64,000 nt of DNA, from NCBI RefSeq assembly GCF_018919165.1, contig NZ_JAHLQM010000002.1, positions 62,001-126,000 on the forward strand, written 5' to 3'. Shown here one piece after another: positions 17,207-27,259 of this stretch. The DNA is from Amphibacillus sp. MSJ-3. GTDB taxonomy: Bacteria > Bacillota > Bacilli > Bacillales > Amphibacillaceae. The first letter of the stretch is position 1, and every line of letters starts with the position of its first letter. The position numbers and the translations under genes are program-made. The notes beneath the pieces are model-generated. The model searched no databases. It was given only the letters and a program-made list of their open reading frames with translations, and was not told where the DNA came from.

Positions 17207-18736
17207 ATGTTAGAGAAAGAAATTAAACAGCAACTCGCACAATATCTAGAACTTTTAGAAAATGATATTGTTATTAAAGTAAGTGTTGGTGACGATAAAG
17301 TCTCTAAAGAAACACTTGACCTCGTTAATGAGATCGCAGATATGTCTAAGATGATCACTATTGAAGAGGCGAAACTAGAACGAACACCAAGCTTTAGTAT
17401 CAATCGAAAAGGTGAAGAAGATAGTGGAGTCGTTTTTGCAGGTATTCCACTCGGTCATGAATTCACATCATTAGTGTTAGCACTTCTACAAGTTAGCGGA
17501 CGCGCCCCTAAAGTTGAAGATAGTGTGATTGAGCAAATCAAAAATATTAAAGAGAAATTACATTTTGAAACTTATGTCAGTTTATCTTGTCACAACTGTC
17601 CAGACGTTGTGCAAGCTTTAAACTTAATGAGTATCATTAATCCAAATATTTCACACACAATGGTTGAAGGCTCAGCTTTTAAAGATGAAGTCGAAAGCAA
17701 AAATATTATGGCCGTTCCTTCTGTTTACCTAAACGGTGACTTCATGGAAAGTGGTCGAATGACGATCGAAGACATTCTTAGTCAAATAGGAAGTGGACCC
17801 GATGCTGATGCTTTAAATGATAAGGATCCATTTGATGTGCTAGTTATAGGTGGAGGACCTGCCGGAGCAAGTGCTGCGATATATGCTGCTCGTAAAGGGA
17901 TTCGTACTGGTATCGTTGCTGATCGCTTTGGTGGTCAAGTTATGGATACTTTAGGGATTGAAAACTTTATTAGTACAAAATATACTGAAGGTCCAAAACT
18001 TATGGCTGAAGTTGAAGCGCATGTTAATGAATACGACATTGACGTCATGAAGGGTCTCCAAGCCAAACAAATCGAAAAGAAAGATCTTTTTGAAGTTGAA
18101 CTTGATAATGGCGCCTTACTAAAGAGTAAGACAATCATTCTTTCTACTGGTGCACGTTGGAGAAATGTTGGTGTACCTGGAGAGGCTGAATTCAAAAATA
18201 AAGGTGTTGCTTACTGTCCACACTGTGATGCACCACTATTTGAGGGTAAACATGTAGCTGTCATTGGTGGAGGTAACTCTGGAATTGAGGCTGCTATTGA
18301 CTTGGCTGGTGTCGTTAAACATGTAACAGTATTTGAATTTATGCCAGAATTAAAAGCAGACGCAGTCCTTCAAGAGCGTCTACACAGTTTACCGAATGTC
18401 GATGTGATTGTAAATGCACAAACATCTGAGATTACTGGTGATGAAACAGTTAACGGGATTACTTATATCGACCGTGAAACAAACGATGAAAAACACGTTG
18501 AACTCGAAGGTGTCTTTGTCCAAATCGGTCTAGTACCAAATACAGACTGGTTAGGCGATACTGTTGAACGAAATAAAATGGGTGAAATCCTCGTTGACAA
18601 AAACGGTCAAACAAACGTTCCAGGAATCTTTGCAGCAGGTGATTGTACAGATTCTGCATACAAACAAATCATTATTTCAATGGGATCAGGTGCAACAGCT
18701 TCACTAGGAGCTTTTGATTACCTAATCCGTCATTAA
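17207..18736 (+). CDS. ahpF: Alkyl hydroperoxide reductase subunit F / NADH oxidase
   Basis: A 509-residue flavoprotein that moves electrons from NADH to AhpC. The N-terminal double thioredoxin-like domain carries C128-H-N-C131; the FAD site is [19 protein letters not shown] (about 208-226); the reductase disulfide is YCPHCDAP (about 335-342); the NADH site is VIGGGNSG; and [10 protein letters not shown] is near the C-terminus. ATG 17207 is 10 bp after AAGGAG, better than TTG 17198. It matches the Amphibacillus xylanus NADH oxidase type. A terminator follows. Confidence 0.96.
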   Translation: MLEKEIKQQLAQYLELLENDIVIKVSVGDDKVSKETLDLVNEIADMSKMITIEEAKLERTPSFSINRKGEEDSGVVFAGIPLGHEFTSLVLALLQVSGRAPKVEDSVIEQIKNIKEKLHFETYVSLSCHNCPDVVQALNLMSIINPNISHTMVEGSAFKDEVESKNIMAVPSVYLNGDFMESGRMTIEDILSQIGSGPDADALNDKDPFDVLVIGGGPAGASAAIYAARKGIRTGIVADRFGGQVMDTLGIENFISTKYTEGPKLMAEVEAHVNEYDIDVMKGLQAKQIEKKDLFEVELDNGALLKSKTIILSTGARWRNVGVPGEAEFKNKGVAYCPHCDAPLFEGKHVAVIGGGNSGIEAAIDLAGVVKHVTVFEFMPELKADAVLQERLHSLPNVDVIVNAQTSEITGDETVNGITYIDRETNDEKHVELEGVFVQIGLVPNTDWLGDTVERNKMGEILVDKNGQTNVPGIFAAGDCTDSAYKQIIISMGSGATASLGAFDYLIRH

Positions 18737-18740
18737 TACT

Positions 18741-18782
18741 AAATCCTGAGCATCCGCTTGATGTTCAGGATTTACTTTTTTT
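18741..18782 (+). terminator. Terminator after ahpCF
   Basis: Stem AAATCCTGA (18741-18749)/TCAGGATTT (18765-18773), with inner CATC/GATG, then a T-rich tract. Confidence 0.85.
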
Positions 18783-18989
18783 AATCAAAGTAACTAGCCG
18801 TAAACACTTATTCTTACGATTTAACCCCTTAACTATCTTTTCTCCCTTTCCTTGCTAAAAGGGACTGCATACGATTAAAGTTCACACATCAGATCAACTA
18901 AGAGCCACAAACTGTAGGTTAATTTTACTCCGCAAGAGAACTTGACAGTGAATACATAAAGTATCATTTCACCCATATTACACGGCACA

Positions 18990-19928
18990 TTATGCCATCC
19001 GCTCTCCACCGTTAGGATGTAACGTTTGTCCTGTCATAAATCTAGAATCGTCTGATGCTAAAAAAACATAGGATGGGGCAACTTCAAAGGGTTGAGCCAT
19101 ACGATTCATCGGATTCCCTGTACCAAAAATTGCAACAGCATCTGCTGGAAAGCTAGCAGGAATGAGGGGTGTCCAAATTCGTCCAGGTGCAACAGCATTC
19201 ACTCGAACACCATCTTTAATTAAACTGTTTGCTAGTGCTTTTGTAAAACCTAGAATCGCTGCTTTTGTCGTTGTATAATCAATCATCGATGCCTTTCCGG
19301 TTTGGGCAACTACTGAACTCGTATTAATAATTGAGCTACCTGGCTTTAAATAAGGAATTGCGGCTCTTGTCACATAGAAATAAGAATAAATATTCACTTT
19401 AAATGTATCATCAAATTGTTTGTCTGTTACATCTAACAAACTCGGCTGACGAAATTGAATCCCAACATTATTTACTAAGATATTAAGACCATTATAAGTA
19501 TAAACAGTTTCTTCAACGATATCGAGACATTGCTTCTTATCTCTTAAATCACCAGGTAATAACAAACATCTTTGCCCAAGCTCCTCAATTCTAGTTTTTG
19601 TTCGATTCGCATCTTCATGCTCATCTAAGTAGGCAATCGCTATGTCTGCCCCTTCTTTAGCAAAGGCAATTGCGACAGCTGCGCCAATTCCACTATCTCC
19701 TCCCGTAATAAGCGCGACCTTACCTTTAAGCTTATGACTTCCCTGAAGATTTTTATTTTCGACAATTGGCATTGGATCCATTAATCCTTCAACGCCTGGC
19801 TGGCGATACTGACGTTGTTCAGGCGCACTTAAATAGATATCCTCATACCTTGTTACAGTACCGTAATATGGATAAAGTGGGTAATCAGCTTGTTTTTCTT
19901 GTAACCTTTCATTAAATGGTTCATTCAT
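18990..19928 (-). CDS. Short-chain dehydrogenase/reductase, general-stress type
   Basis: A 312-residue NAD(P)-dependent oxidoreductase with an N-terminal extension typical of B. subtilis YhxC/YhdF-like proteins. The cofactor motif TGGDSGIG (about 75), NNVGIQ, the catalytic Ser in NTSSVV and YTTTK (Tyr and Lys) are present. Substrate unknown; relatives are stress-induced or act on aldehydes or glucose. It is single, convergent to ahpF and divergent from a small gene. Confidence 0.88.
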   Translation of the reverse strand: MNEPFNERLQEKQADYPLYPYYGTVTRYEDIYLSAPEQRQYRQPGVEGLMDPMPIVENKNLQGSHKLKGKVALITGGDSGIGAAVAIAFAKEGADIAIAYLDEHEDANRTKTRIEELGQRCLLLPGDLRDKKQCLDIVEETVYTYNGLNILVNNVGIQFRQPSLLDVTDKQFDDTFKVNIYSYFYVTRAAIPYLKPGSSIINTSSVVAQTGKASMIDYTTTKAAILGFTKALANSLIKDGVRVNAVAPGRIWTPLIPASFPADAVAIFGTGNPMNRMAQPFEVAPSYVFLASDDSRFMTGQTLHPNGGERMA

Positions 19929-20063
19929 TAGGCACCCTCCTATTTAGTAACTGTAATACTTTATGAACTGTTCTTAAAAGCGTGTTTGTTTTAAAGAAAT
20001 TCCAGTTCGAAAGGGGCACAAGATTATCAACAGAATAGAATATAGAAAAAAGGAGAGTTTACA

Positions 20064-20234
20064 ATGGATTTTTATTATTATCCAGGTGTACAATTATTGT
20101 TATCTAATGAAGCAAATCAAGATGTGGAATTAATTTATAATGATAATCCTTATCCAATATTGACGACTTTAATCGGTGAGAGACCACCCTACTATTTCAA
20201 CCCAAGGTTTACAGAATCATACCCAATTCTATAG
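20064..20234 (+). CDS. Small Tyr/Pro-rich protein, 56 aa, unknown
   Basis: An open frame of 57 codons starting MDFYYYPGVQLLLSNEA and ending FTESYPIL. AAGGAG (20050-20055) lies 8 bp before the ATG, which makes translation likely. It has no signal peptide or transmembrane segment; it is rich in Tyr, Pro and Asn. I do not recognise a family. It sits alone between the dehydrogenase (divergent) and a miniature element starting 16 bp after its stop. Confidence 0.6.
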   Translation: MDFYYYPGVQLLLSNEANQDVELIYNDNPYPILTTLIGERPPYYFNPRFTESYPIL

Positions 20235-20249
20235 ATGACATTCCCCCGA

Positions 20250-20419
20250 GACTGGGACATAACTTAGCTAAAATGAAAAAGGAATTCAGTTGATACTGGA
20301 TTCCTTTTTCTTATTAGCATCATTTAAATAGAATCATCAAAAATGAAAAAGGGTTCTATTTACGAAAAAAACATAAATAGAACCCTTTTTTACACAGTGA
20401 GACTAGTTTTGTCCCAGTC
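20250..20419 (+). mobile_element. MITE-like element (copy B) related to IS1182 ends
   Basis: 170 bp bounded by GACTGGGACATAACT (20250-20264) and AGTTTTGTCCCAGTC (20405-20419), inverted repeats differing at one base. The left 80 bp is nearly identical to the left end of copy A. No coding remnant is inside, only a 17-bp-stem hairpin. A non-autonomous miniature derivative is the simplest reading. Confidence 0.75.
20346..20390. terminator. Strong hairpin within element B
   Basis: AAAAAGGGTTCTATTTA (20346-20362) pairs perfectly with TAAATAGAACCCTTTTT (20374-20390). It can act as a terminator on either strand and would end transcription of the small upstream gene. Confidence 0.75.
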
Positions 20420-20491
20420 CTTTTTTTAAAAAACCCTTAGCTGATTGGTCGCAAAATATGATAAGATCATAACAGTTAGGAGGAGAAATTA

Positions 20492-21673
20492 ATGAACAAA
20501 AAAGAGATTGCAGAAATTAGAAGGCAATTTAAGAAAAATAATGAATTGTTACATATTAGTGAGATTTTTAATGTTTATGTTATGAAGGAATCTAGTGAAA
20601 TCTATCATCAGCAAAGTCAGCCTTTTGAAATTCTCGATTCAGATGAACAAGAACTCTTTTTAAATAATTTTAAAAAGGTTTTAACAGGTGGCATAGATGA
20701 AAAATTATTTGAGCTCAAGTTCCAGACAAATATTGAAGACTCAAGTCAACTCATACTACATCAAGCTTTGTTAACAGATGATAAAGATGAATGGAAAGCA
20801 CAAATGATTCGCATCGTTGAAAAGATGCTCCAAGTAAAGCAGTATGAAATGGATATTGTAATCACCTTTATCAAGGGAGAATACTTCAAACCGATCAAGC
20901 GCCAGAGCACCGATGATGAGGAAAGCGAATATAATTCTCTTCATTCACACACTTTTATCTTATCCAGTATGAACCAAACCCAAGATCCAAAGAAAGAGTT
21001 GCATTTTGATTACATCGAAAAGGCATTCAAATATAATCTTGTAGTCGACCCTGTTATTAATCTACAAAAGCCAATTGGCGGATTCCTTTTCCCATGTTTT
21101 ATCGACCATGCCGCTAACGTAAATCGGGTACTTTATTCTGCACCAAAAACGAATGAGCCTGATGAAAGTTTTATTGAAGAAGTACTTAATGCTGAAGAAA
21201 CGGTTACTGCTAAAGAGGACAAAATCATCTTTGAAGAAGTTGTCCGTGATGCTATTGGCCACGAACTTAACACGTCAACCCTAGCAAATATTTACCAAGA
21301 AATTCATCGCGTCGTTGAAGAAGATGAAGAAGATTCAGCAACCTTGGATTATAAAGATGTCGAGAGCGTCTTAAAACATAGTGGTATTGAACATATCGTT
21401 CCCGAGAAAGTTGAAACAGCCTTCAACAATGTGATTGATGATAGTCAATATGAGCTAAAGGCCAAAAATATCGTACCTAAATTCAAAACAAAGTCGATTA
21501 AAATCAATACGGAAGTTGCTAATATTGCAGTAAGCCCAGAAGATTTACATCGCCTTAAACAAGTTTCCTTCAATGGAAAACGCTACCTAATGATTGAAGT
21601 AGAAGAAGATACGATTATCGATGGATTTACGATGCTCCCCGAAGCGTTTGGAAGTAAAGTAAAAGAAGATTAG
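20492..21673 (+). CDS. DUF4317 family protein
   Basis: A 393-residue soluble protein beginning MNKKEIAEIRRQFKKNN, the hallmark of DUF4317. No catalytic motif or membrane segment was recognised; acidic stretches are present (residues about 270-290). Members are widespread in Firmicutes without known function. GGAGGAG precedes ATG 20492. Apparently monocistronic. Confidence 0.85.
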   Translation: MNKKEIAEIRRQFKKNNELLHISEIFNVYVMKESSEIYHQQSQPFEILDSDEQELFLNNFKKVLTGGIDEKLFELKFQTNIEDSSQLILHQALLTDDKDEWKAQMIRIVEKMLQVKQYEMDIVITFIKGEYFKPIKRQSTDDEESEYNSLHSHTFILSSMNQTQDPKKELHFDYIEKAFKYNLVVDPVINLQKPIGGFLFPCFIDHAANVNRVLYSAPKTNEPDESFIEEVLNAEETVTAKEDKIIFEEVVRDAIGHELNTSTLANIYQEIHRVVEEDEEDSATLDYKDVESVLKHSGIEHIVPEKVETAFNNVIDDSQYELKAKNIVPKFKTKSIKINTEVANIAVSPEDLHRLKQVSFNGKRYLMIEVEEDTIIDGFTMLPEAFGSKVKED

Positions 21674-21847
21674 TCCTTAGTTTTTTTAATACATTAGATA
21701 AATCAATTTTGAATATAAAAAAACCTTTTGGCAGCTAGAATGTGTAAATTTGATCATTAGAATAATATACTCAAAGTCAGCAATCCGCCATGTTACGGTT
21801 CAGTTACACTTAGCAAACTTAAAACTAGTCTACCTAGGGCAAATTAA

Positions 21848-21890
21848 AACCGCATGAAAAAGGTTGATCTATTTTCATGCGGTTCTATTA
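21848..21890. terminator. Bidirectional terminator, DUF4317 / ald
   Basis: A 13-bp stem, AACCGCATGAAAA (21848-21860) with TTTTCATGCGGTT (21872-21884). T-rich flanks on the minus strand favour use by ald. Confidence 0.88.
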
Positions 21891-21908
21891 TTTGCTTGTC
21901 CAACTCGC

Positions 21909-23021
21909 TTAAACAAGTTTGGCAAAATCACGATACTCCATATCTAACGCTTCTGCTACACTCTTATTGGTAATATAGCCATCATAAACATTTACACCAG
22001 TATAAATCATATTACTATGTTCAGCTGCTGCAACTACCCCTCTTTCAGCAATATCAAGTGCATGAGGTACTGTAACATTTGTTAAAGCAATTGTTGATGT
22101 TTTTGGAACAGCGCCTGGCATATTAGGAACAGCATAGTGTAGAACACCATGTTTAATATAAATTGGATCATCATGAGTTGTTGTACGATCCTCTGTCTCA
22201 AAAATACCTCCTTGGTCAACTGCAATATCAACAATAACTGAACCTGGTTCCATTGATTTAACCATTTCTTCAGTAACTAATTTCGGTGCCTTAGATCCAG
22301 GAATTAAAACAGCTCCAACAACAATATCAGCATGACGAATTGATTCGGCAATATTCACTTCATTTGACATCAAGGTAATGACATCACTTCCGTGAACTTC
22401 TTCAATTTGTTGTAACACATCAGGTTTAACATCTAAGATCGTTACATGTGCACCTAAACCTCGAGCAATTTGCAAGGCATTTTGTCCTGCTATTCCTCCA
22501 CCAATGATAACGACTTTACCATTCTTAACACCTGGCACACCGCCAATTAACTTACCTTTCCCTTGTTGTGGGCTTTGTAGAAAATACGAAGCAATTTGAA
22601 CAGAAATTCTCCCTGCAATGACACTCATTGGCATCAACATTGGCAAGTCATCTTTCGGTCCAACCATTGTTTCATAAGCAACTGCTGTTGCTCCAGACTC
22701 TACTAAAGCTTTTGCAAGCTCAGGCTCATTTGCTAAATGGAAATAAGTAAAGATGATTAAACCTTTTCTAAAATATTTATACTCACTTTGTTGCGGTTCT
22801 TTAACTTTCATGACCATATCTACAGACCAAACATCTTCAGCCTTTTCTAAAATAGTCGCTCCTGCTTCTTGATATTCTTCATCTGTAATATCTGCTCCGA
22901 CTCCGGCTCCAGTTTCTATATAGACATCATGTCCCTTTTGTTTTAAAAGCTTCACACCCATTGCCGTAATTGCGACTCGACTTTCATTTGACTTAATTTC
23001 CTTAGGTATACCAATTTTCAT
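21909..23021 (-). CDS. ald: Alanine dehydrogenase
   Basis: A 370-residue NAD-dependent enzyme interconverting L-alanine and pyruvate plus ammonia. Substrate residues are visible in KVKEPQ (Lys) and YFHLANEP (His); the NAD site is VIIGGGIAGQNALQIARGLGA (about 170-190). ATG 23021 is chosen because AAGGAG is 8 bp upstream and MKIGIPKEIK is the family start; the frame open to 23069 has no such support. Monocistronic. Confidence 0.96.
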   Translation of the reverse strand: MKIGIPKEIKSNESRVAITAMGVKLLKQKGHDVYIETGAGVGADITDEEYQEAGATILEKAEDVWSVDMVMKVKEPQQSEYKYFRKGLIIFTYFHLANEPELAKALVESGATAVAYETMVGPKDDLPMLMPMSVIAGRISVQIASYFLQSPQQGKGKLIGGVPGVKNGKVVIIGGGIAGQNALQIARGLGAHVTILDVKPDVLQQIEEVHGSDVITLMSNEVNIAESIRHADIVVGAVLIPGSKAPKLVTEEMVKSMEPGSVIVDIAVDQGGIFETEDRTTTHDDPIYIKHGVLHYAVPNMPGAVPKTSTIALTNVTVPHALDIAERGVVAAAEHSNMIYTGVNVYDGYITNKSVAEALDMEYRDFAKLV

Positions 23022-23397
23022 TTCAGCTTCTCCTTCTTTCTTAGATGGAATAACCAATTTTGAAATCATGCATTTTAATCAAAAGGTTTAATACTGTAAC
23101 TATGTTAACACTTATTCAATATCGATACCAGTCTATCTGATCAGATAATATGGATTTTTCACATTTTTTCTTCAAGAAGAGAAATCATTCGATATATTTA
23201 GTTACTTTATCTACAGTAGTCCGCCCTAGGTAATATACCCTGTTTCAATAATTTTAAAACCAATATAAAAAGATTTTATTGATCTAGCGATCTATAATAT
23301 TAAACTATAGCTAAAGGTTAACCATTTAGAAAAGAACAAAAAAAGCAACCTTATAAGGATTGCTTTTCGATATACTCATATTTGACTCTTTTTCTAT
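23022..23397. other. Intergenic region between ald and katE
   Basis: AT-rich, no gene. It holds the katE terminator at 23334-23367 and must contain the ald promoter, which I could not place with confidence. Confidence 0.5.
23334..23367 (-). terminator. Terminator after katE
   Basis: AAAAGCAA (23341-23348) pairs with TTGCTTTT (23360-23367), with inner CTT/AAG. On the minus strand it is followed by TTTTTTGTTCTTTTC. Confidence 0.8.
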
Positions 23398-25461
23398 TTA
23401 AGTTCGATCCCAAAACCGTTGATAGGCAATAGCCCTGACAAAATCCTGATTAAAATTTGGATTGTTTGTCGCAAAGACAACTCCAGCTAAGTTATTTTGA
23501 TTCGATACTTTAATAAAGGACTGTGCAGTTGTAGCCACACCAATCGGTTTATAACTTTTATATGTTTCATTGACAAAATCATATATATCCTGGGTAAATT
23601 TTGCTTCATTCTCTACCCTTCCACCAACAATATAAATCGAATCATATAAAACAGGATATGTCGTTGTAAAAATTTTATCTACCTTTAATTCAACCCCATG
23701 TGAACCTGTGACTGTTCCAAATCGTTCACTTACAATATCAATAAACACTCCTGATTGTTCTAAAAAATTTATCACTTGACTGACTTCTTCACCGTTAAAT
23801 CCGTTACCTATTAAAATAGCTACTTTCTGCGTATAAGCATAATGTGGCATATTCGCTAAACTAAGTGATGGCGATTTTTTTGTCACCTTCACATTTGTTC
23901 CTTTTGGCGGGTTAACTCCTAGATAATCCGCCATCGTTATCGCCATATCTCTGTCAACATTAGCAAACATTTCGACATTTTGTTGGCGAACAGAACGGCT
24001 TTTAACGTGGCCTAAATGGAAAACAAAGGAGTCAATAATCTGCTCTTTTTCCACATCATTCATACTATTCCAAAAGAGTCTTGCTTGTGAGAAATGATCG
24101 GTAAATGACTGACTCGGGATATCCCTCGTCACAAAGCCTTCAACTTTTCCAGGATAGTTTGCATAGCCCCCCTCTTCAGGTGGAGTTGTAGCTGGCGTAT
24201 TTCCTGCTAATGAATTTTTGTGGTAGTTAACCCGATCAATATCAATTCTGTGTCTAGCATAGCTATCACGTTGATTAAAATTAACTTGTTTAATCGGTCG
24301 GTTAACTGGTATTTCTTCAATATTCCCTGTTCCTAAGCGATGGTAGTCCGTATCTCGATACGCGAATGCGCGTCCTTGTAAAACAGGGTCATTTGAGAAA
24401 TCAATTCCAGGCACAAGATTAGATGGATCAAAGGAGGATTGCTCTGTTTCAGCAAATTCATTATCTGGTAAACGATTGAGGGTTATTTTTCCGATAATTT
24501 CAACAGGTACATCTTCTTCAGGCCATAGCTTTGTATCATCTAAAACATCAAAGTCATATTTGAATTCATCTTCTTCAGCAATAAGTTGAACACCGAATTC
24601 ATATTCAGGATAAGCTCCTTTTTCAATCGCTTCAATTAAATCGCGACGGTGAAAGTCTGGGTCAACCCCGCCGATCACCCCTGCTTCATCCAATAGTAAA
24701 GCATGAACACCAAGCACCGCTTTAAAGTGGAATCTAACAAAAGTTGCTTTCCCCTCCTCATTAATAAAGCGAAAGGTGTTGATTGGATAACCATTCATCA
24801 TTCGATAGCTTTTAGGTCTAGAGTATCCTGACATAAGCCACATAATCATATGTGCTGTTTCTTGATTGTTTGAAACATAATCCCAAAAGTTATCATGAGC
24901 AGAAGTCGCTTGCGGAATATCATTTCTAGGTTCAGGTTTAATCGCATGAACAGCATCAACAAATTTCATTGCATCAGAAACAAGAAAGACTTGAAATGAC
25001 AATCCTAATAAATCATAGTTCCCTTCTTCAGTATAAAATTTAATTGCAAATCCTCTAATATCCTGGGCTGTATCTTTGGATCCTTTGCTTCCAATTAAGG
25101 TGGAAAACCGAACGAATATTGGTGTCTTCCTACCTGGTTCTTGTAAAAAGTGAGCTCTTGTATAGGGACGCATTGACTTATAACATTCAAATTCACCATA
25201 TGCCCCAAATCCACGTGCATGAACAACTCGTTCCGGAATACGTTCACGATTAAAATGAGATTGCTTCTTATAAAAATGAGCATCTTGAAGTAAGGTAGGT
25301 CCCCTTTTTCCCGCACGTAGTGACCATTCATCATTGGAAATTTTTAAACCAGCATCACTTGTCATCTTTTTACCTTTACCGGTATTTTGCTTCCGATACT
25401 GATTTAGTTGTTCGTTCTTTAAATTATTATCAGCAGAGCTTCTTTCATTATCTTTATCCAC
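23398..25461 (-). CDS. katE: Large-subunit catalase-like protein with altered active site
   Basis: A 687-residue clade-2 catalase: N-terminal arm, heme core (about 45-500) and C-terminal DJ-1/PfpI-like domain (about 540-687). The distal His81 (VVHARG) and proximal heme Tyr368 (RAFAYRDT) are present. The distal Asn motif GNNTPVFF is replaced by GLSFQVFL (153-160), so the conserved Asn that helps peroxide binding is missing. The protein is otherwise full length. Start GTG 25461 follows GGGAGG. It may be a working catalase with changed kinetics, or a heme protein with another role. Confidence 0.9.
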   Translation of the reverse strand: MDKDNERSSADNNLKNEQLNQYRKQNTGKGKKMTSDAGLKISNDEWSLRAGKRGPTLLQDAHFYKKQSHFNRERIPERVVHARGFGAYGEFECYKSMRPYTRAHFLQEPGRKTPIFVRFSTLIGSKGSKDTAQDIRGFAIKFYTEEGNYDLLGLSFQVFLVSDAMKFVDAVHAIKPEPRNDIPQATSAHDNFWDYVSNNQETAHMIMWLMSGYSRPKSYRMMNGYPINTFRFINEEGKATFVRFHFKAVLGVHALLLDEAGVIGGVDPDFHRRDLIEAIEKGAYPEYEFGVQLIAEEDEFKYDFDVLDDTKLWPEEDVPVEIIGKITLNRLPDNEFAETEQSSFDPSNLVPGIDFSNDPVLQGRAFAYRDTDYHRLGTGNIEEIPVNRPIKQVNFNQRDSYARHRIDIDRVNYHKNSLAGNTPATTPPEEGGYANYPGKVEGFVTRDIPSQSFTDHFSQARLFWNSMNDVEKEQIIDSFVFHLGHVKSRSVRQQNVEMFANVDRDMAITMADYLGVNPPKGTNVKVTKKSPSLSLANMPHYAYTQKVAILIGNGFNGEEVSQVINFLEQSGVFIDIVSERFGTVTGSHGVELKVDKIFTTTYPVLYDSIYIVGGRVENEAKFTQDIYDFVNETYKSYKPIGVATTAQSFIKVSNQNNLAGVVFATNNPNFNQDFVRAIAYQRFWDRT

Positions 25462-25747
25462 TATATCACCATACCTCCCGTTTATTTTAGTTCCACTTAA
25501 AACATATGAATTAAGAACCTCATATATACAGGGATTCAGTGATAAAGTGAATCTTCACTTAGTGGGGACCAGATGGATAAATCAGATCTTTACTGACTGA
25601 TCATATGGAACTTCATCAAAGGTTTTCTAAACACTTTATACCGTCTTTGCTAGCATTGATCTCCCCTTTCTTATAGGATTAATATTGCTTATCATTAATT
25701 ATATTGAAGCAGCATTTACCTATTTTGTTACACATATTAGTAAACGC
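25462..25747. other. Intergenic region upstream of katE
   Basis: No gene seen. A dispersed-repeat arm lies at 25544-25566 and a cre-like site at 25739-25752. No PerR box was found near katE. Confidence 0.5.
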
Positions 25748-25752
25748 TTACA
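25739..25752 (-). promoter_or_regulatory. cre-like site overlapping regulator stop codon
   Basis: Minus strand TGTAAGCGTTTACT matches the cre consensus at 13 of 14 positions. It overlaps the stop of the AraC-type gene, about 280 bp upstream of katE, so its target is uncertain. Confidence 0.45.
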
Positions 25753-26608
25753 TTTTAGCTTTCTCGTAAACCGTCCGATACTCACTTGGGGATATGCCCA
25801 TCAGTTTTTTGAAAACACGCCAGAAGTGAACATTATTTGAGTAACCTACACTTTTAGAGATTTCAATAACTTTCATGTCTGATTCTATAAGAAGACGTTG
25901 GGCCTCGTTGATTCTGACAGCATTTAAATAATTGATAATGTTGTTTCCGGTGACATCTTTAAATAATCGACTAATATATTGTTCATTTAAATGGAATTTT
26001 TGTGATAAGAGGGTTAGAGAAATATCATTTGAATAATGGGTATTAATATATTTAATAATATCGGCTACGACTTCCTGCTTAAGCGTATCATTATCATTCT
26101 CAACAATCGGTATATTTACTTCTCTCTTTAATAAACGATTGCTTTCTAATAACAGTTGGGTCAATAACGTACGAATATAGTGCATTGCATCTTTTCTATC
26201 ATCGATATATTCATTTTGCATCCTGATTATAAGCTCTGATATTATTTTCTTTTTACAAGCAGGTACAGAAATAATATGCGGTCCATTTTCGAATAACTCC
26301 GCTAGAAGAAAGTGATCGTCACAGCATAAGAAATTATCCTGAAAGTTGATAACCACTCTTTGAAAACTTGGAAGCTCGGCCGTTTCTGTTTTATGCATGA
26401 CATTTCGGTCAATAAAAATAAGATCATTTTCCCTTATAAGGTATTGTTCATCATTGATCAGATATTTACGTTCGCCTTCGATAAGATAGTAAATTTCATA
26501 ATCACTATGTAAGTGGAAATTCCTCATTGAGTCCCTAGAGCATGTCCCCATTTTATAATCAATATAAAATGGTTTTTTTCTAAAAGATACATTTAATTTT
26601 TTGGCCAT
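25748..26608 (-). CDS. AraC-family regulator with cupin sensor domain
   Basis: A 286-residue one-component regulator. The N-terminal cupin (about 25-140; HLHSDYEIYYLIEG) would bind a sugar or small molecule. The C-terminal AraC DNA-binding domain (about 185-280) has both HTH units, ending GYSNNVHFWRVFKKLMGISPSEYR. It lies at the edge of the pectin island and may control the PL9 or other genes; no target site was identified. Confidence 0.9.
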   Translation of the reverse strand: MAKKLNVSFRKKPFYIDYKMGTCSRDSMRNFHLHSDYEIYYLIEGERKYLINDEQYLIRENDLIFIDRNVMHKTETAELPSFQRVVINFQDNFLCCDDHFLLAELFENGPHIISVPACKKKIISELIIRMQNEYIDDRKDAMHYIRTLLTQLLLESNRLLKREVNIPIVENDNDTLKQEVVADIIKYINTHYSNDISLTLLSQKFHLNEQYISRLFKDVTGNNIINYLNAVRINEAQRLLIESDMKVIEISKSVGYSNNVHFWRVFKKLMGISPSEYRTVYEKAKM

Positions 26609-27200
26609 TCAAGATCCCCCTCCATTTACATTTAACATGCTAGCATTTTACTTCTTTCGATTAATGATTAACTGAATCCTTCCCGAATGATCAAATTGAG
26701 AAATTATAACTAGTCCTTTATGGATATTTTTTGTATGAATGAATGCCTATTCGCCTATTTTCTCCGGTAACAAGGATTCATTTATCCTATGTTCCGTAAA
26801 AGAGTTCGAGATAAAAATAACCACTTAGTAATAGCTAAAATGGAATATTTCTTTTTATGACAAAAAAAATATGATCGGCAAAGCAAATTGACCCTCGTTC
26901 ACTATGAAGGGGATTTTTAAAATTTCCAACTTCAGCGATTAAATTAAACAGTAGCTTTTTAAACCATCATTTTATAATTTTCTAAGATACCACCTCAATT
27001 ATATTAGGGAAAATCATCGAATGATAAGCAGGGGTAACAGTCAGAAAAAGCCCGATTCGTTTAGATAACACTCTATAAAGGGTTAAGAAAACTCTAACCG
27101 AGGGAGTCCGTGGAGGATAGGGAAATGCAGACTAAACCTACCAGATCCTATAGCCCAAGCCCCACGAATTGAAGTTTCGCTTTACCGTATTCTAAACAAG
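26609..27200. other. Long intergenic region with repeat
   Basis: No convincing gene. From about 27050 to 27183 it carries a degenerate copy of the dispersed palindromic repeat, ending with the arm CCCACGAATTGAAGTTTCGC (27161-27180). The rest is AT-rich. Confidence 0.5.
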
Positions 27201-27243
27201 AAAAACCGAATAACGGATTTTAACCATCCGTTATTCGGAAAAA
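27201..27243 (-). terminator. Terminator after PL9-type gene
   Basis: A 13-bp perfect stem, CCGAATAACGGAT (27206-27218) with ATCCGTTATTCGG (27226-27238). On the minus strand TTTTTC follows. Confidence 0.9.
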
Positions 27244-27259
27244 ACTGTTCTTATCGACA

